Of a stretch of 64,000 nt of DNA, positions 9,163 through 20,137 are shown in pieces. The stretch is from CAVONV01 sp963697355. GTDB taxonomy: Bacteria; Acidobacteriota; Vicinamibacteria; Marinacidobacterales; DATDRI01. Location: positions 62,001-126,000 of the forward strand of contig CAVONV010000007.1 in NCBI GenBank assembly GCA_963697355.1, in the 5' to 3' direction. The notes below the pieces were generated by a model that saw nothing but the letters and a program-made list of their open reading frames with translations, searched no databases and had not been told where the DNA came from. Position numbers and translations under genes: made by a program. How positions within the stretch are numbered: position 1 is the stretch's first letter; every line of letters begins with the position of its first letter.

Positions 9163-10323
9163 TCAGCTATCGTCCCGGGTCCCCTCATCGGAACGGGGGT
9201 TCGATTGGGTCTGTTTGGAATACTCCATGATGATGTCGAACAGCTCGTCCACCAATCCCGTAGGTACGTCGAGCGTCTTGGCCCACAGATGTCGCTTCGC
9301 CATCATCCGCCGCTCACGGTCGGGGTCAGAGACCGGTGAGTCTCGGTGACGCTTCAATTCACCGATCCGAGAAGCCACCCGAATGCGATGTGACAAAGCT
9401 CTCAAGATCTCCTCATCGCATCGATCAATGAGTTGGCGCCATTCCGGCAATCTCATCCGGGGTAATCGTTCCAGTCCCATCTCCCGACGACGTTGACTCA
9501 ATGGTTCCCACATTCCTGCAAGCTCACCTCGTTCCATTTCAAAACGCACTGCTTCGAGACTCTTCTCCATTCGATCGAAGGCTCGACGGATCGAAGGCAG
9601 ATTGGTCTGCAAGATACCGTTCCACACTTTGAAGTCGGAAGCGGCCAATCTCGTGAGACCGAGAAATCCTTGTCCCGCCATAAGGTCCAGCATGCCATGG
9701 CCGCTATCATCGTCCACAGCCGCCTTGAACAGCGCGACGGACAACAACTGCGGAACGTGACTGACCATGGCCATGACCCGGTCGTGCTCTTCCGGCTCGA
9801 TGGTCACCGGCCACGCGAGCAAGTCTTCCGCCATTTCAATGAGAGCCAGTAGCGCATCCGCAGGAGTGTCATGGAAAGGACAAAGGACATAGACGCGCTC
9901 CTTGAAGACGAGCGGATCCGCGGCTTGTACGCCGGACATCTCGGATCCCGCGATAGGATGGCCCCCAATGAAACAGATACCCTCGGGAAGGATTTCGCGG
10001 GCTCGTTCCATGATAGGAGACTTGACACTGCCCACGTCCGTGACGATGGTGCCTTCCCTAAGATACGGTGCGATTTGCTCGAGTTGCTCCAGTATCACCT
10101 CTACGGGCGTGGCCAAAATGACAATGGAGCTCTCGGGAAGGTGGACATCCACTTCGTCGAAGGTGCCGTACAGATCAGCAACTTGGGCCTCCACCATTGC
10201 CGGCACCCGTTCACTTCGATCCAACGCGATGATCTTCCATTCAGGGTGTCTCCGCTTGAGCGCCAAGCAGATCGAACCGCCGATTAGCCCACAGCCAAGC
10301 ACGGTGACTTTGGTCTCACCCAC
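9163..10323 (-). CDS. tyrA: Prephenate dehydrogenase with C-terminal chorismate mutase (bifunctional)
   Basis: Makes 4-hydroxyphenylpyruvate for tyrosine synthesis. Residues about 5-285 are the NAD-dependent dehydrogenase (VTVLGCGLIGGS Rossmann loop, TDVGSVK, GGHPIAGSE, VSHVPQLLS). Residues about 295-375 are an AroQ-type chorismate mutase (EWRQLIDRCDEEILRALSHR, RIGELKRHR, SDPDRERRM). The order dehydrogenase-then-mutase is the reverse of E. coli TyrA. The start is taken as GTG at 10323, overlapping the aroF stop; an upstream TTG at 10365 is possible. It is co-transcribed with aroF, so chorismate entry and tyrosine exit are coupled. Confidence 0.93.
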   Translation of the reverse strand: MGETKVTVLGCGLIGGSICLALKRRHPEWKIIALDRSERVPAMVEAQVADLYGTFDEVDVHLPESSIVILATPVEVILEQLEQIAPYLREGTIVTDVGSVKSPIMERAREILPEGICFIGGHPIAGSEMSGVQAADPLVFKERVYVLCPFHDTPADALLALIEMAEDLLAWPVTIEPEEHDRVMAMVSHVPQLLSVALFKAAVDDDSGHGMLDLMAGQGFLGLTRLAASDFKVWNGILQTNLPSIRRAFDRMEKSLEAVRFEMERGELAGMWEPLSQRRREMGLERLPRMRLPEWRQLIDRCDEEILRALSHRIRVASRIGELKRHRDSPVSDPDRERRMMAKRHLWAKTLDVPTGLVDELFDIIMEYSKQTQSNPRSDEGTRDDS

Positions 10324-11350
10324 GGTGGCTACCCTTGGTGATCTGCCTTCCAAGCGTCGTTGCAATGATCCGACAGCGATTCATGAGCACACCGAACTGA
10401 TCTAAATTCAAGGACTGCGGCCCATCAGACTTGGCGCTGTCCGGAGCCGGGTGCACCTCCACCATGATCCCATCGGCACCCGCGGCGACGGCTGCAAGCG
10501 CCATTGAAGAAACGTAGCGGCGGTCGCCGACGCCATGGCTCGGATCAACGACGATGGGCAAGTGGGACAGGTGTTGGATCACGGGCACAGAGGAAAGATC
10601 GAGCGTGTTGCGAGTGGCTGTTTCGAAAGTACGGATCCCCCGCTCGCAAAGGATGACGTTGGAGTTTCCCGATGACAATATATACTCCGCACTCATCAGC
10701 CAATCCTTGATGGTCGCCGCAGGCCCTCTCTTCAATATCACCGGTTTGCTGGCTTTGCCGAGTCGGGTCAGAAGCGGAAAGTTCTGCATATTGCGCGCGC
10801 CCACCTGCAGTAGATCCGCATACTGAGACACGAGATCCACCTGTTCGATGGTCATCACCTCCGTTACCACCGCAAGATCGAGAGGATCAGCGGCTCGGCG
10901 GAGCATCTTCAGAGCCTCTTCGCCCAAACCTTGAAAAGAGTACGGCGAGGTCCGCGGCTTGAAGGCCCCGCCTCTCAGCATTCGCGCCCCTCTTTCCGCC
11001 ACGAAACGAGCCGTTTCCTCGATTTGTTCTTGACTCTCAACAGCGCAGGGCCCGGCCATCACGACGACCTCCCGACCACCGATGGGGATGTCTTTGACGT
11101 GGATGACGGAATCCTCTGGATGAAAATCTCGACTCGCGAGTTTGTACGGTGAAGACACGGGGACGACGTCCCTTATCCCCGGCATCACCTTGAACGTCAT
11201 GATGTCGACACGGCTGCGATCTCCGACGACACCCAAAATCGTGTGTTGGGCACCGTCGGAACGGTGAACATCCAAACCAAGCTTGCGGATCTCCTCTTCA
11301 ATCCCTTTGATTTGTCCCTCTGTGGCGTTGGTCTCGAAGACGATGATCAT
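10316..11350 (-). CDS. aroF: 3-deoxy-7-phosphoheptulonate synthase (DAHP synthase, class I-beta)
   Basis: First step of the shikimate pathway: PEP plus erythrose 4-phosphate to DAHP. The 344-residue protein has an N-terminal ferredoxin-like regulatory domain (residues 1-70, MIIVFETNATEGQIKGIEEE), as in the Thermotoga enzyme, then the barrel with MAGPCAVESQEQ, RGGAFKPRTSPYSFQG, LQVGARNMQN, LKRGPAATIKDWL and VVDPSHGVGDR. The N-terminal domain in this class usually gives feedback control by aromatic amino acids. It overlaps the downstream tyrA by a few bases, a tight two-gene operon. Confidence 0.95.
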   Translation of the reverse strand: MIIVFETNATEGQIKGIEEEIRKLGLDVHRSDGAQHTILGVVGDRSRVDIMTFKVMPGIRDVVPVSSPYKLASRDFHPEDSVIHVKDIPIGGREVVVMAGPCAVESQEQIEETARFVAERGARMLRGGAFKPRTSPYSFQGLGEEALKMLRRAADPLDLAVVTEVMTIEQVDLVSQYADLLQVGARNMQNFPLLTRLGKASKPVILKRGPAATIKDWLMSAEYILSSGNSNVILCERGIRTFETATRNTLDLSSVPVIQHLSHLPIVVDPSHGVGDRRYVSSMALAAVAAGADGIMVEVHPAPDSAKSDGPQSLNLDQFGVLMNRCRIIATTLGRQITKGSHRG

Positions 11351-11584
11351 ACTGGCCTCCTGAAAAACGATGGGGCATCATGGCACAGCCCCATCGCGAC
11401 AATCAAAGTGCCCAATACAAATGTCACAGACGGCGTGGAATTCAGCAGAACGGCAAGGCGCCCTACGAAATAACATTCCCAACACTAGATATGAATAATA
11501 CGTCCAAACCTCGTCCAACAGGCTAAAATACTCTTTTGGGGGCCCGCGATTCCGGCTTGCCGCGCCGGCGAGCCGACAAATGAC

Positions 11585-14500
11585 GTGAGAAAACGCTTCA
11601 AGCACTGGCTTTACGGATTTTCGGCGATACTCGCCTTGGTGCTCCTCTTCGTTCACACACCACCGGCCAAGACAAGTGTCCGTCATCTCCTCAGCCGGTG
11701 GCTGGCTTCGGGGATCGGCGGATCTGGCGGAAATCGGCGAGCTGGATTATCGACTCTGGCGAGGCGAGGTCGATATGGCGGATCTCCGTTGGGAAACCCC
11801 TTCCTTCAGACTCACGGTACAACAAATCAAGGTGCTGTGGCGTCCCATGAGAGGCATCGAGATACAGATACTCAATCCACAGCTCGTCGTTCAACAAACA
11901 GATGGCACACCGCCGGAACCCGTAGCGGTGCCTATGGTCACTCCCTCCTTGGCCGCGATCGAAATCCACGACGGTGAGCTCGAGATCAGGAGGGCAAATG
12001 ACGAACCCTGGCTTTGGGTTACCTCCGTTGATGTGAGAATCTCCTCGACACATGGCGCGCAGGTCGGCAGTTTGACAGCCCCCAACGGACGAGTCGTTGT
12101 TCCCGGAGGAAAGCAACTGTCGTTTGGTCCGCTTCAAATCGACTTCGGGATCGAGCCTCAGAAGCTGGCAATAGCCAACGCTGCCGTCGAAAAAGCCGAC
12201 TCGTTCCTTAGAGCGCAAGGAGAAATCACTTCAATCTCTCCCCTAGCTATGGACTTGGATCTGGACTACGGCTTGGATCAAGAACTGGCGAATGAGCTAG
12301 CCGCGAATCTGAAGCTATCCGGAACGCTCGAGGGCCAAGCCCATCTTATTGCCGACGCTGACGGCCTTCACGGTGAGACGGTATTTCAGTCCGCCAGTTT
12401 GACCTCGCCACTTACCGGAACATGGTCGGTCGATGGGGAAATGACATTACGGGGTTCGCAGGTCACAGTCCCTGGCCTGCGGTTCCAAGGGTATGGAGGA
12501 ACCGTTGATGCTCACGGGCTCTTCGATTTCGAACACCAACACCACACTCTCGAGGCCGACCTTTCGAGGTTCGACGTCGGCGCACTAAGTCAGGACCTGT
12601 TTGAACGCTCCATTCCGATCACAAGCGTCTTGGACGGGCACGCGCGTCTGACGCTCGAAGGCCCGGGACTGGAAGCTGCCCGCGGAAACGCGCAGCTGAC
12701 GCTCACTCCGAAGCCTGGCAATGACTCCATCCCCCTTTCGGGCCGCATAGAGCTCACGGCTGACCCCGAGGAGCTCGTTCTTCGAAGCAACGATCTGTCG
12801 ATGCCGTTTGTCCATGGCTCGGTTCGCGGACGTGTTCGGCGAGATGGGTCCGTCAACGCTGATTACGAGGCACAAGTCGAAGATCTCCGAAGCCTCGATC
12901 CCTGGTTCAAACACCTGCACCTGCCCGAAATCACCAACGAGATCAGCGGTATGCTCTCATTGGAAGGCCACACAACCGGCTCATGGCACCAACCGTCGAA
13001 CATGTCCTCGAGTCTCTCTCTCGACTTTCCCTCGCTTGCCCTCAAGGGGACAAAGGGCAAAGGGCGGCTCGAGGTTCGCAAGCAGGGACGGCAGCTCTCC
13101 TTTGACAAAATCGAAGCAGAGTGGGGGAAGGCAACCACAAGCGCAGCCGGTACTTACCATCTCGACACGCACGAGATGACCGCCAAGCTCGAAGCACATC
13201 GGTTTCGCCTGAGCGAGCTTGCCCTCCCCGCCCTGCTAGAAGAATGGGACGCCGTTGCGACATCCATCAGAGCCGAAGTATCGGGCAGGTTTCCGACGCT
13301 TGCAGGCCAGATCGATATTTCTCTCAACGATGTCGAGATCGGCGAGACCGAGCTGCCGTCTCTCATCATAACGGCCCGATCTGACGGCCGAACAGCGAAG
13401 CTGGAGTGTCGTTTGGAAGACAGCCAGGTGCTCGCTTCCGGCGCGGTGAGCCTCGAGCACCCTTATTCGGTCGAGAGCTCAGTCGACCTTTCCGTCCTCC
13501 CGCTGGATCAGTTGCTGCGCGGACTCATTCCATCCACTCCCGAGGAAACGCGCTTAGGGGCCCGGGGTCGATTGGATATCTCACTCCCACTGGCTCGCAT
13601 GGAAGAGCTTGCCTACCGCGCCCAAGTCGAACAAATCGTTGGAACGTACGGTGGCGTTGAAGGCGCGACGGACTCGGCTTTCGTCATCGTGGGAGACCGC
13701 GATTCGCTGACGATTGACGAGCTCGCCCTCGTGGGAAGGGACACGGCCATCGCCATCAAAGGCCGCATCCCCCTTTCAACCGCCAGCACGTTCGACCTGC
13801 AACTTTATGGCGACGCGAAGTTGACGCTCGTCAACCAGCTCCTCGAGGCCGTAGAGCTCGAAGGGCACGCAAGTTTGGATCTTCACCTCTCGGGGAGCCG
13901 CGACGAACCGAACCCAATCGGAGAACTTCGAATCGACAACGGCGCGGTAACCTGGAACGGGATTTGCGGAAGCGGCCTGACCGCGATCGTCACCGCCCGC
14001 GAAGGGCGCGCCTACTTGCAGGAGGCCTCTGGAAGCCTGTTGGGCGGAACGTTCCAGATGTCCGGTGAGTCTCCCTTGCCTTACCCCTCCGTCGAGCGAT
14101 CGGCCCTTTTCAACCTCGAAGTGGAAGACGTCGACCTCGCAGAGTTGTCGGTGTCGCTCGACGACTCGGCCATCCAGCCCCTGGCTCTCGTTAGTGCGAA
14201 CGGCACCCTAGAAGCCCGTGGACTGGAGCTATCTCAGATCCGCGGCTCCGGGAATATCGTCATGCTACTCACGAGCATAGGCGACATTATCATAGAGAAC
14301 GAGACGCCATTTCCCTGGAGCTTCGAGAACAATCGACTTACCCTCCACGAGCTGCACGCCGTGGGAGGCGACACCGCTCTTGATATCGATCTCACGGCTG
14401 AACTCAAGGATGAAGCATGGGCGTGGCGCTCATCGCTCCGAGGAACATTCGACAACGTTTTCCTGAATCCTCTGATCCGAACGTGGGACGCCGCGTTGTC

Positions 14501-17500
14501 AGGAACCACGAGGATCGATCTTCTCATCGAGGGAATCGATGAGGTGCCGACGTTCGTCGGTGCAGGACAGATCGAAAACGCTGGTTTCGCCCTACGTGAG
14601 CCTCCACTGGTCCTCAATCACTTGTCGGGAGAGGTGCAATTTAGCGGCAAAACCTTGAGGCTCGTTGACATCACAGCAGACGCGGGTGGTGGAACAGCAC
14701 AGAGCTCCGGCCAAGTCGAAATTGGGAGCTTTAGTGAGCTAGCCAGCCTAGACCTCGAGCTTGCTGGAGACTCCATTCGACTCAACTATCCCGATGGGAT
14801 GCGAAGCCGACTTTCAGGGACACTTCGACTGAGAGGTAAGCCAGGCCTATTCCTTCTTTCCGGCGACATCCGAATGGATGACGCATTGTTCGATCGCACC
14901 ATTACGCTCGAATCGGAACTGTTGAGCTCCGTCGAACGTCAAAACCTCAGCTATTCCGATGAGGTCTCATTCGCCGAGACGGTCATGCTCGATATCCGCG
15001 CACAATCCACGAACGATATCAGGATCGACAACAACTTGGCTCAAGCACAGGCCAACGCCAATCTGCGGATGAGCGGGACCCTCGAAGCACCCGAGTTGGA
15101 TGGTGTCATCATTGCTCGTGCCGAGGGTACCTTCCAGCTGGGAAGAAACCTCTACCGGATAGAATCCGGTAGCGTTGCCTTCCGAGGTTATCCCTCTGCA
15201 CCGGCCGAGCTCGATGTATCGGCGCGCACGAAGGTGTCCGGCATCGAAATCATCGTCCGACTCAACGGCCCCGTAGACGACATCAACATGGAGCTCCGGG
15301 CCCCTGATCATTCCATGCTGAGCCAAGGCGATATCGCTTCCCTTCTCGTGACCGGCCGCACCCTGGCCAACGTCTCTGATCTCCAGAGCGTCACCGGGCA
15401 GGAACGGCAGATCGTCGGGGAACAACTAGCATCATACCTTAGCGGAACCTTGACGAATCTCGTCCAACGGGGCCTCGGTGACACTCTCCCTTTCGACACG
15501 GTCTCCGTCGCACCCTCTACACTCGAGACCGATATCTCGCCCGAGATCCGTTTCTCGATTGGTAAGGCCCTTACCGAGGACCTGTTCATCACCTATTCCA
15601 TTGGATTGGATAACGTCCAGAGCCAACTATGGATGGTCGACTATCGACTCCCCAAGAAACTTGCTCTCCGGGCCACTCGAAAAGAAGACAACGAGTTTGC
15701 CGGCCGCTTGTCACAACAGCTGGAGTTCGATTTCCCGGGTCGTCCCGACCGATCCGACGAGACGATCAAGCGTGCCAAAGTGGCCAAGGTGGACATCTTT
15801 GGCGGACCGGTGGAGTTGGAGGGTCAACTATCGAAGAAAGTGCGCCTAAGGCCTGGTAAATCGTTCGATTATTGGACATCACAAAAGGACGTCGAGCGGT
15901 TGACCCGCTTCCTAAAGGAAGAAGGTCATCTCAACGCCACCGTTGAAAGCCGGTGGACTCCGACGAATGACAAAGTGGGGTCCTTGACGTACCGAATCGA
16001 AACCGGCTCGCCGATACACATTCGTTGGACGGGAGACGACCCCGGCGACGCGATTCGAAGTGACGTCTTGAACCGCTGGGATGGACGTTTTCCTTTGAAC
16101 TTCCTGTTGCCGGATCTAACCGCCAAGATCACCGAAGCACTCATGCAGGGGCGCTTTTTCGAAGCAGAAGTGAAGGCAACGGTCGAAGAGGGAGCCGACG
16201 GTATCCAAGAGGTTGTTTTTGACGTCCGAAAGGGATCAAAAGGCCAAAGCATCACGCTTGATTTCGAGGGCAACCAAGCACTCCCGGACGATGATCTCCA
16301 AAAAGCGCTTCCGCCAACTTCCAGCCGAGATTTCTTTGAGCTCCTCCAAAATCCGCGACGGCTCCAGGAGCGGATCCGGCTCCACTACCTCAGTCAAGGT
16401 TACGTCCAAGCCCGTATCGGTTCACCCCAGGTCGATTTTTCCAAGGCGACGGGAGACTACAGAGTGACTGTTCCCGTGGACGAAGGCCCCATCGCCATCG
16501 TACAAGAGATCGCCTTCCACGGCGTTGACTACTTCGAGCATGCGAAGCTCTTGGACGAACTGAGACTCGGACCGGGGTATCCGTTCCGATTGAAGGACTA
16601 TTCAGAGGACCGATCAACCCTCACGCGTATTTATCGTCGAGAGGGTTTCACAACGACGAGGGTCCGGGGACGATTGGACGCCAATGAATCGGCCTTTCGG
16701 GTTGTCTACGAAGTCGAGGAAGGACCCCGGGAGAAGATCGGTGACATTCGTTTCGTAGGCAATCACGCTACAAATGAGGGAATCATAAGGCGACAGCTCA
16801 CGTTCCAGGAGAACGATCCGTTGCGCCTCTCCGATTTCACGGAGACCCAGCAGAAACTCTACGAGCTAGGAGTGTTTCGCTCCGTCGACATGCGTACCGA
16901 GTCCAAGGACGGAATCTCTCCCACGAGCGATGTCGTTGTACACTTAGATGAAACGCGTGACGTCCATTTCGGATACGGGCTTCGCTACAGCACCCAAGAC
17001 CGACTCGAGCTCCTCACGGGAATCCGCTTTCCTAGTTTGTTCGGCTCCGCCCACCGCGCGGGGCTCACGTTCACCCTGAACGCCAACGAGAGCATCCTCA
17101 GGGGCAACTACTCGATGCCGTACTTCTGGCGCTACAAACTAGGCACCGACTTTTTTCTATCGCGCGAGACAGATGAAGACGAATTCTCTATGCTGAGGAG
17201 ACATGGAGCTTCACGTTCCAACAGCATCGGAAACTCGCGGAAGGATGTCGCGCTCCAGTGGAGCTACACTTACCGACACAACCACATCTTGGGAAAGGTT
17301 ACCGACGACAGCCCGTTTCCGTTCGACTTCGCGACCCGGCAGTCGATTCTCACGACCTCTCTCATCGAGGATCGGCGGGACAATTTTATCCAGCCCTCGA
17401 GCGGCCGATTCGCGAGCGTGACGCTTCAGGTAGCGCCCGAAGCCCTGGGCTCCGAGGTCAAGTTCGTCAAGCTCTTCGGTGTTTTGAACACCTTTGTTTC

Positions 17501-17931
17501 CCTCGAAGGGATTGGGTATGGGCAGCAAGCTATCGAATGGGCATCGCTGATGCCTTCGACGAATTTCTGCTACCGGACAACCGGTTCAGAGCCGGCGGTG
17601 CAACAACGGTACGCGGCTTTGCCCAGGACTCTCTCGGTCCTGCCGATCCCATCACGGGAACGTCATAGGAGGTGAGGGACTCGTCGTGTTCAACCAGGAG
17701 CTTAGGTTCCCGATCTTTCGATGGTTTGGAGGGGTCACGTTCTACGATGCAGGGAATGTCTTTTTGAACGCCAGCGACTTCCGTCCCTTCGATCTCAGAC
17801 ACAGTGCCGGCGCAGGTCTTCGTCTCGTCCTACCTTTTGGGATTATTCGGTTTGACTACGCGTGGGTTCTCGATCGGCAGCCAGGGGAAAAGGCCTCACG
17901 CTTCTGGTTCAACTTCAACCATGCTTTCTGA
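11585..17931 (+). CDS. TamB (DUF490) fused to an Omp85/TamA-type outer-membrane barrel; three single-base frame breaks
   Basis: One giant gene, about 2,100 residues once frames are joined. A GTG at 11585 begins MRKRFKHWLYGFSAILALVL, a TamB-like inner-membrane anchor. A one-base shift near 11725 leads to a 1,999-codon frame (11676-17675). That frame holds the beta-helical TamB body, the DUF490 C-terminal domain (GTFQLGRNLYRIESGSVAF, LLVTGRTLANV) up to about 15740, then with no stop about five POTRA domains (15780-16960) and an Omp85 barrel. Further one-base losses near 17515 and 17662 split the barrel; the canonical VRGF loop motif (GGATTVRGFAQ) and the last strands (FNQELRFP, FDYAWVLDRQPGE) continue in the other frames. 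TAM/BAM proteins insert outer-membrane proteins; here both partners form one chain spanning the periplasm. The indels may be sequencing errors, but the TamB-POTRA join lies in uninterrupted sequence. Confidence 0.88.
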
Positions 17932-17976
17932 AGGGTCAGGCCTCAACGCGATAACTTGGGGAGAGGCCTGACCCTT
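17931..17976. repeat. Solo copy of the palindromic repeat found in the 40-bp array
   Basis: AAGGGTCAGGCCTC (17931-17944) and GAGGCCTGACCCTT (17963-17976) form a perfect 14-bp stem with an 18-nt loop. The stem is the one at 7858-7900, while the loop sequence differs. It begins at the last base of the TamB-Omp85 stop codon and lies between convergent genes, so it may also serve as a terminator. This is REP-like behaviour. Confidence 0.88.
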
Positions 17977-17980
17977 TCAT

Positions 17981-18487
17981 CTAACGACGAAGCTGTCTGA
18001 GGAGCGCTTTCACTTGCGGTGTTTCGGGAGCTTCAGGCGCGAGCTCCACAAATCGCGTCAAGTGTAATACGGCAAGATCGATTCTCTTGTTCTGGTTGTA
18101 GGCAAGACCCAAGTTGTAACGGGCATAAGCATGGTTTGGGTCGAGCTCGACCGCCCGTTCCAGCTCCTTGATGGAATCATCGAGCTTCTTCTGATACCCG
18201 TAAGCCAGGCCGAGGCCGAAATGCGCTTCCGCGTTCTTCTCATTCATAGCAATCGAGCGTTTTAGCGGATCTACAGCTTCGCCCGATTGACCTGATTTCA
18301 CGAGTGCTAGTCCAAGGTAGGTCAATGCCTGTTCATTCGAAGGTTGCTCAGACGTCACGGGTCGAAGCTCGGAAACGGCTTCGGCATATTTGCCCTGCTT
18401 GTAGAGCTCGATCCCTTTGGTCTGATCGGCCAATGCATTCGTGGTCAACGTACCTAAACTCATCAGCACCGCAGCCAGGTATCTCAT
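17981..18487 (-). CDS. Exported TPR-repeat protein
   Basis: Predicted 168-residue protein with a signal peptide (residues 1-20, ending NALA) and three to four tetratricopeptide repeats covering most of the mature part (GIELYKQGKYAEAVSELRPV, AHFGLGLAYGYQKKLDDSI, ARYNLGLAYNQNKRIDLAV). The start at 18487 follows GGAGGAGA. TPR proteins scaffold protein-protein contacts; the partner is not evident. It is convergent with the TamB-Omp85 gene. Confidence 0.85.
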   Translation of the reverse strand: MRYLAAVLMSLGTLTTNALADQTKGIELYKQGKYAEAVSELRPVTSEQPSNEQALTYLGLALVKSGQSGEAVDPLKRSIAMNEKNAEAHFGLGLAYGYQKKLDDSIKELERAVELDPNHAYARYNLGLAYNQNKRIDLAVLHLTRFVELAPEAPETPQVKALLRQLRR

Positions 18488-18570
18488 TTGTCTCCTCCCA
18501 CTCCAGTGATTGTCCACAGGAAAGGACAGTTTGCTGGATTTTTTTGGACTTCAACCCATGATTCTGCAAT

Positions 18571-19398
18571 TCAGGTGCCAGACACTGGGCTCTCATCAAA
18601 CCAGGACAAGAAATCGGTAATCGCTTCAGCCCAGCCCTGGGGAGCGGGACTTACTCTCGTTGCTCCCGGAACCGCACGAACGAGCTCGGGCTCGTGGCGC
18701 CCATCCGGACCCGCCACGATATAGGGTCGTTCAACGATCAACAGAAAAGGCAGATCATTCCTCGCATCACCCAACCCGGCGGCGGGGCAGAGTCCGACCT
18801 CATCCCGGTACATACTTAGAATCTCACGAACCGCCCTTCCCTTGTCGCAGTTCCCCATCACATGGAAAAAGCGCCCGCCACGGGTTACCGTGAGACCGAA
18901 GGCTTCCAGTTGCTCCAACACATACCGGCGAGCCTTTTCGTCGTCTTCTTCGAACCAAAACGGTTCATCGAACTCCCTCTTCTTGGAACGCTCAGCTTCC
19001 GCTCGACCGAGTCCCGTCAAACGCACAATTTCCTCGACGCCCACATCGGCATACCCTTTGAAGCGCGTCGTCGTCTCCTTTCGAACCTCGTGGAGCCGGG
19101 AAACGAGGTCAGAGTAAGGGACCCCCCATTCGATGACATCGCGGCCGTGCTCAAAGTAGCCTTCGGGAATATACGCCGCTCCACCATTCTCCACGATGAA
19201 AGGCTGCTCTATTCCGAGGGCTTCGCGTAGCACTTCCATCTCAGCTCGAGTCTTACTGCTGACCAAGACCACGGGTATCCCGCGCTCATTCAGCCGATCG
19301 ATGGCCGGCAGCGCCTCTTCGAACGAGTAGTCCTCGCTGTTGAGCAAAGTCCCATCGAGGTCACTGACCACAACGGCAGGCCACTTCTTCTTGGACAT
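18571..19398 (-). CDS. Mannosyl-3-phosphoglycerate phosphatase (HAD superfamily)
   Basis: Removes phosphate from mannosyl-3-phosphoglycerate to give the compatible solute mannosylglycerate. About 275 residues. HAD motif I is VVSDLDGTLL (catalytic Asp pair), motif II is VVLVSSKT, and the C-terminal motif IV is GLGDARNDLPFL; the cap has IVENGGAAYIP and HVMGNCDKGRAV, typical of the MpgP/YedP group. An ATG nine bases upstream is an alternative start. The partner synthase is not next to it. Mannosylglycerate suggests a salt- or heat-exposed host, which is inference; glucosyl- and mannosyl-specific members are hard to separate by eye. Confidence 0.85.
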   Translation of the reverse strand: MSKKKWPAVVVSDLDGTLLNSEDYSFEEALPAIDRLNERGIPVVLVSSKTRAEMEVLREALGIEQPFIVENGGAAYIPEGYFEHGRDVIEWGVPYSDLVSRLHEVRKETTTRFKGYADVGVEEIVRLTGLGRAEAERSKKREFDEPFWFEEDDEKARRYVLEQLEAFGLTVTRGGRFFHVMGNCDKGRAVREILSMYRDEVGLCPAAGLGDARNDLPFLLIVERPYIVAGPDGRHEPELVRAVPGATRVSPAPQGWAEAITDFLSWFDESPVSGT

Positions 19399-19852
19399 GA
19401 CTATCATGCAAAGAATACTACAGGTGGGGTCCAAAGACGCGGTGGAGCGACGTTCGCCAGAAGAACAAGGGGGGAGCCGCACATGAACGCGAATGGGCAG
19501 AAAAAAAATGGACTGATATGAAGATTCGATATCACCCCTGATTGAGCGAACAACGTTCCCTTGTTCTTGAGTTGTTCCGAGCCCGAGCCCGTGCCCGTGC
19601 CCGTGCCCCAGCCCGAATCACCAACCCGCAGGTTTGTTGAACGGTCGTTGAACGCAGTCAATCGGGCTCGGGAACGGGCTCGGCAGAAGGTTCTCGGCTT
19701 CGTCAATAGCGGGATCGGTTTAGAGTTACGGCGTCGGCATCTTCATGGTTTCGGGTGAATCCCTGGTTCCTCGAAGACTATCCCCTTTTTGCCCTGACGG
19801 AACATGCGGCTCAGGGAATGCGTACTTACCTATTGAGGGAGGGAAAACTCAA
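19399..19852. other. Intergenic stretch with GAGCCC/GTGCCC low-complexity repeat
   Basis: About 450 bp without a convincing gene. Between roughly 19576 and 19612 the sequence steps through GAGCCC then GTGCCC hexamers, and similar GGGCTCGG words return near 19665-19685. Short frames here give low-complexity Pro/Val or Gly/Ser peptides and are not supported. Confidence 0.6.
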
Positions 19853-20137
19853 ATGGAAGTCCTGGTCCTCGGGCTCGTGGCTCTGGCTCTGGTCGTCACC
19901 ATCGGTGTCATCGCCCTCAAGCTCCTTTGGGTGGGCGCCAAGCTGTTTTTCGGACTCTTCCTGCTACCTTTCAAACTTCTCGGCGGGCTTATCGGGGTGA
20001 TCCTTGGTGTCGTTTTCCTTCCGCTCGTCGTCGTTCTTCTCGTCGGGGTGATCTTTGCCGGATTGGCGTTGCTGCCCCTCATCGTACCGATCTTGCTCAT
20101 TGGGCTTGGCATCTTGCTGTTCGCCAACGCGTGCTGA
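19853..20137 (+). CDS. Small hydrophobic membrane protein of unknown function
   Basis: About 94 residues from the ATG at 19853, almost entirely hydrophobic, with three or more probable membrane segments (VLGLVALALVVTIGVIALK, then LIGVILGVVFLPLVVVLLVG and LIVPILLIGLGILLF). GAGGGAGGG lies upstream, slightly far. Its 3' end overlaps the convergent M50 protease gene by about 40 bp, so the two stop codons are interlocked. No family is recognised. Confidence 0.6.
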   Translation: MEVLVLGLVALALVVTIGVIALKLLWVGAKLFFGLFLLPFKLLGGLIGVILGVVFLPLVVVLLVGVIFAGLALLPLIVPILLIGLGILLFANAC

